Positions 14,505-16,256 of a stretch of 16,256 nt of DNA are shown piece by piece. The notes below the pieces were generated by a model, which saw only the letters and a program-made list of their open reading frames with translations, did not search any database and was not told the origin of the DNA. Both the position numbers and the translations under genes were made by a program. Every line of letters begins with the position of its first letter. Within the stretch, counting starts at the first letter, position 1. This stretch comes from RGIG7213 sp045652135 (GTDB lineage Bacteria > Bacillota > Clostridia > Oscillospirales > CAG-272): the NCBI GenBank assembly GCA_045652135.1, contig JAZRTS010000201.1:1-16256 (forward strand), given 5' to 3'.

Positions 14505-14534
14505 AAAAAAACTGCTCTTACGAGCAGTTTTTTT
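14505..14534. terminator. Bidirectional terminator shared by repeat lipoprotein and hydrolase genes
   Basis: A perfect stem of AAAAAAACTGCTC (14505-14517) against GAGCAGTTTTTTT (14522-14534) with a TTAC loop. It has seven T on each strand's 3' side. The loop contains part of the stop codon of the minus-strand hydrolase, so that gene's last codons form one arm. Confidence 0.95.
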
Positions 14535-15216
14535 GTTCCCTTTTTAAAAATTTTTCTACTGCCTCATTGAAAGCCTTAGGATTTTCTGCAGCTATCAAAT
14601 GACCGCCTTCGATAAACAATAGTTCTGCATTCGGCAAAGATTTATAAATAAGCTCTGTGTGTTCTCTTTTGATAAGGTCATAAGTTCCTGCAAGAACAAA
14701 TGTCTTCGCTTTGATATTCGTTAGTTCAGAGGGCTTTATACACGGTTCATTTACCATTATCGAAAGCATTTCTTGAAGTCGCTTCTGTTCTTCCGTTTTA
14801 TCCGGAGTCAGAACAAGAGATCTATATTCATCCGTTATAGATTTTTGCAATTCGTATTCCACCCCATCAGGGGAAATATTCCCACCGTTTAGCACGAGCA
14901 TTTCGACGCATTCGGGATATTTCAAAGCAAACAGCATTGCAACATTCGCACCGTCGGAAAATCCTATTATGGTTGCTTTTTTAATATCCATATTTTTCAT
15001 AAAAGCATAAAGATCGTCAGCAAACGTATTAAGTGTAAACGGTTTTGTTCCTCTCGGTGTTTTTCCGTGTCCTCTTGTGTCGAGCGCGATGACATGATAT
15101 TTTTGGGAAAAATATTCTATCTGATTCAAAAAATAATTACCGTCACCGTTGTTACCGTGAAGGAAAATTATAACATCCCCGTGACCTTTTTCTATATAAT
15201 GATTTTTAATATTCAT
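14518..15216 (-). CDS. Alpha/beta hydrolase with complete catalytic triad
   Basis: 232 residues from the ATG at 15216, which has CAGGT about eight bases upstream and lies about 30 bases downstream of a strong promoter; the longer open frame to 15294 would begin upstream of the -35 box. The fold is a compact alpha/beta hydrolase: HGNNGDG (20-26) forms the oxyanion hole, DTRGHGKTP (46-54) follows the third strand, GFSDGA (85-90) is the nucleophile elbow with Ser87, GTYDLI (177-182) supplies Asp180 and GGHLI (204-208) His206. The cap is short. There is no signal peptide, so it is cytoplasmic. Homologues include esterases, haloperoxidase-like and 3-oxoadipate enol-lactonase-like enzymes; substrate cannot be assigned. 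Monocistronic by the promoter and terminator seen. Confidence 0.88.
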   Translation of the reverse strand: MNIKNHYIEKGHGDVIIFLHGNNGDGNYFLNQIEYFSQKYHVIALDTRGHGKTPRGTKPFTLNTFADDLYAFMKNMDIKKATIIGFSDGANVAMLFALKYPECVEMLVLNGGNISPDGVEYELQKSITDEYRSLVLTPDKTEEQKRLQEMLSIMVNEPCIKPSELTNIKAKTFVLAGTYDLIKREHTELIYKSLPNAELLFIEGGHLIAAENPKAFNEAVEKFLKREQKNCS

Positions 15217-15244
15217 CTGTATTACCTGCTTAAAAGTTTTTATA

Positions 15245-15273
15245 AATATAGCACAAATAACTTTTTTTGTCAA
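15245..15273 (-). promoter_or_regulatory. Promoter of the alpha/beta hydrolase
   Basis: On the minus strand TTGACA (15268-15273), 17 bases, then TATATT (15245-15250) preceded by TGC as extended -10. Predicted start about 15238, which excludes the upstream TTG at 15294 as the translation start. Confidence 0.85.
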
Positions 15274-15344
15274 CAAATAATGTTTTTTTGACATTCTTCG
15301 GCTTTAAAGTAACACGAAATTAAATATTTATTTATCAAAAACTA

Positions 15345-15373
15345 TTGCAGAAATTATATTTTTATGATATTAT
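15345..15373 (+). promoter_or_regulatory. Promoter of smpB
   Basis: TTGCAG (15345-15350), 17 bases, then TATTAT (15368-15373) preceded by TGA as an extended -10. Predicted start about 15380, leaving a short leader of about 20 bases that includes the GAGGTGG ribosome binding site. Confidence 0.7.
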
Positions 15374-15400
15374 ATGAAAGAAAGTTGAGGTGGTTTTGGT

Positions 15401-15877
15401 ATGCAAAAGAATAAAGACGGAAAAAAAGTAATTGCAACAAACAAAAAAGCATATCATGACTACTATGTGCTTTCCACATACGAAGCAGGTATTCAGCTTT
15501 TCGGAACTGAAGTGAAATCTATCCGCGCAGGTACGGTAAATCTCAAAGATTCATTTTGCCACATCAAAGGCGGTGAAATTTTCGCTCTCGGTATCCACAT
15601 AAGTCCGTATGAAAAAGGAAACATTTTCAACAGAGATCCGCTTCGCGAGAAAAAGCTTCTGATGCATAAAAAGGAAATTATGAAGCTTCTCGGGCAAGTC
15701 GGCCAGGAAGGGCTTTCGATAATTCCCCTCTCTCTTTATTTCAGCGGTCAGTATGTTAAGCTTGAAATAGGACTTTGTAAAGGTAAAAAGCTTTACGATA
15801 AGCGTGAAGTAGATGCTAAAAAGCAAGCGGCACGTTCTATCGAAAGATATGAAAAATCAAACGGAAGATACGAATAA
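15401..15877 (+). CDS. smpB: SsrA-binding protein SmpB
   Basis: 158 residues, normal for SmpB. The protein binds the tRNA-like end of tmRNA and carries it into the A site of stalled ribosomes during trans-translation. Recognisable segments: IATNKKAYHDYYVLSTYEAGIQLFGTEVKSIRAG (about 11-44, the start of the OB-fold), VNLKDSFCHIKGGEIFALGIHISPYEKG (about 46-73), REKKLLMHKKEI (about 82-93) and GKKLYDKREVDAKKQAARSIER (about 128-149), the last being the conserved C-terminal tail that enters the mRNA channel. The ATG has GAGGTGG eight bases upstream. The ssrA gene starts 21 bases after its stop, so the protein and its RNA partner are encoded side by side and possibly on one primary transcript. Confidence 0.97.
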   Translation: MQKNKDGKKVIATNKKAYHDYYVLSTYEAGIQLFGTEVKSIRAGTVNLKDSFCHIKGGEIFALGIHISPYEKGNIFNRDPLREKKLLMHKKEIMKLLGQVGQEGLSIIPLSLYFSGQYVKLEIGLCKGKKLYDKREVDAKKQAARSIERYEKSNGRYE

Positions 15878-15898
15878 CCGTATAACTTCCCATTACAT

Positions 15899-16248
15899 GG
15901 GGGCGTAAAGGCTTCGACGGGGAGTTTGAGGTATGATAAGCGGGCAGAGGCGCATTACCTCTTTAAAAAGTGCAACTTTAAAATTAAACGCTAACGATAA
16001 TAACGTAGCTCTCGCTGCCTAATCGGCGAGCGTCCGCCACAGAGGACCACGGCTGTGCTCGGATGTCATGCAGTGGTAAATGTGCGCCGCCCTTTTGCTT
16101 TTGACGCGGCCATACACTAAAAAGCTACCGAGACTTTATATCTGAGTGTCGATAAGAAGCCTCGGGAATAAATAAAGATACTCTGCGCCCGGAGAAAGTT
16201 ATATCAAGAGCTTTTCGGACAGGGGTTCAATTCCCCTCGCCTCCACCA
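15899..16248 (+). ncRNA. ssrA: tmRNA (ssrA), complete with encoded CCA
   Basis: A one-piece tmRNA of 350 bases. The 5' end GGGGGCG (15899-15905) pairs with CGCCTCC (16238-16244) as the acceptor stem with one G-T pair, followed by discriminator A and CCA ending at 16248. The opening GCGTAAAGGCTTCGACGGGG and the T arm (GGGG, TTCAATT loop, CCCC at 16222-16236) are the conserved tRNA-like parts. The middle contains the tag frame and pseudoknot-forming GC-rich segments (for example around 16082-16112). It rescues ribosomes stalled on broken mRNA by switching translation to its tag frame. Only eight bases follow it in the window, so its terminator is not visible. Confidence 0.98.
15990..16022 (+). 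other. tmRNA proteolysis tag reading frame
   Basis: The frame starting at GCT (15990) reads ANDNNVALAA followed by TAA. With the alanine carried by tmRNA itself, the appended tag is AANDNNVALAA. The VALAA end is the degron read by ClpXP-type proteases. The resume codon is placed by similarity to known tags. Confidence 0.95.
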
Positions 16249-16256
16249 CTAAAGGT

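Noticed and set aside
14259..14570. Alternative-frame open frame of 103 residues over the repeat lipoprotein
   Set aside because: Leu/Gln-rich repeat translation is a by-product of the repeat read out of frame; it has no ribosome binding site and runs through the terminator.
15217..15294. In-frame TTG extension of the alpha/beta hydrolase
   Set aside because: It begins upstream of a clear -35/-10 promoter, so it would not be transcribed from it, and it adds residues outside the fold.
16214..16248. tRNA-like 3' end considered as a separate tRNA gene
   Set aside because: The T arm and acceptor pair with the start of the tmRNA at 15899; it is the tRNA-like domain of ssrA.

Overview
The window looks like a chromosomal segment of a low-GC Bacillota, most likely a gut- or rumen-type Clostridia. 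The evidence is AT-rich coding sequence, GGAGG-type ribosome binding sites, a T-box riboswitch, short lipoproteins with Gram-positive style lipoboxes, a DUF1700/DUF4097 pair, a DUF421/DUF4363 pair, a RelQ-like alarmone synthetase and an ssrA tag reading ANDNNVALAA. No phage, transposon, CRISPR or plasmid signature is visible. The organism call is inference from gene content.

Layout. 1-2428: 3' part of an AEC-family transporter followed by a lipoprotein with a degenerate parvulin-like domain, closed by a hairpin shared with the convergent gene. 2433-3841 (minus): a DUF378 small membrane protein and a class I SAM methyltransferase of unknown substrate, with a hairpin between them. 3939-5755 (minus): a DUF1700 membrane protein translationally coupled to a DUF4097 protein. 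5790-5840: a perfect inverted repeat carrying an extended -10 box on each strand, so two overlapping promoters face each other. 5910-7223 (plus): trmB and a RelQ-like (p)ppGpp synthetase. 7253-9504 (plus): a strong promoter, a T-box leader whose specifier codon I read as UUC (Phe), a phenylacetate-CoA ligase, a double-ACT protein and a terminator. 9526-12921 (minus): a large cytoplasmic GH78 alpha-L-rhamnosidase preceded by upp. 13064-14112 (plus): DUF421 and DUF4363. 14152-14534: a near-ideal promoter, a tiny lipoprotein made of 11 Thr-Asp-Ala-Ala units, and a bidirectional terminator. 14518-15273 (minus): an alpha/beta hydrolase. 15345-16248 (plus): smpB and ssrA (tmRNA), the trans-translation pair.

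The most informative unit is the T-box operon. A tRNA-Phe-sensing leader turning on phenylacetate-CoA ligase when Phe is scarce fits an anabolic use: phenylacetate to phenylacetyl-CoA, then reductive carboxylation to phenylpyruvate and transamination to Phe, a route known physiologically from anaerobic rumen bacteria. The oxidoreductase this needs is not in the window. The ACT-domain protein could be the Phe sensor for that step.

Seven promoters could be read with fair confidence. Six have a 17-bp spacer, and all seven carry a TGn extended -10. For several genes the longest open frame starts at an upstream TTG or GTG, but a well-placed ribosome binding site supports a shorter start, and the starts given here follow the ribosome binding sites.
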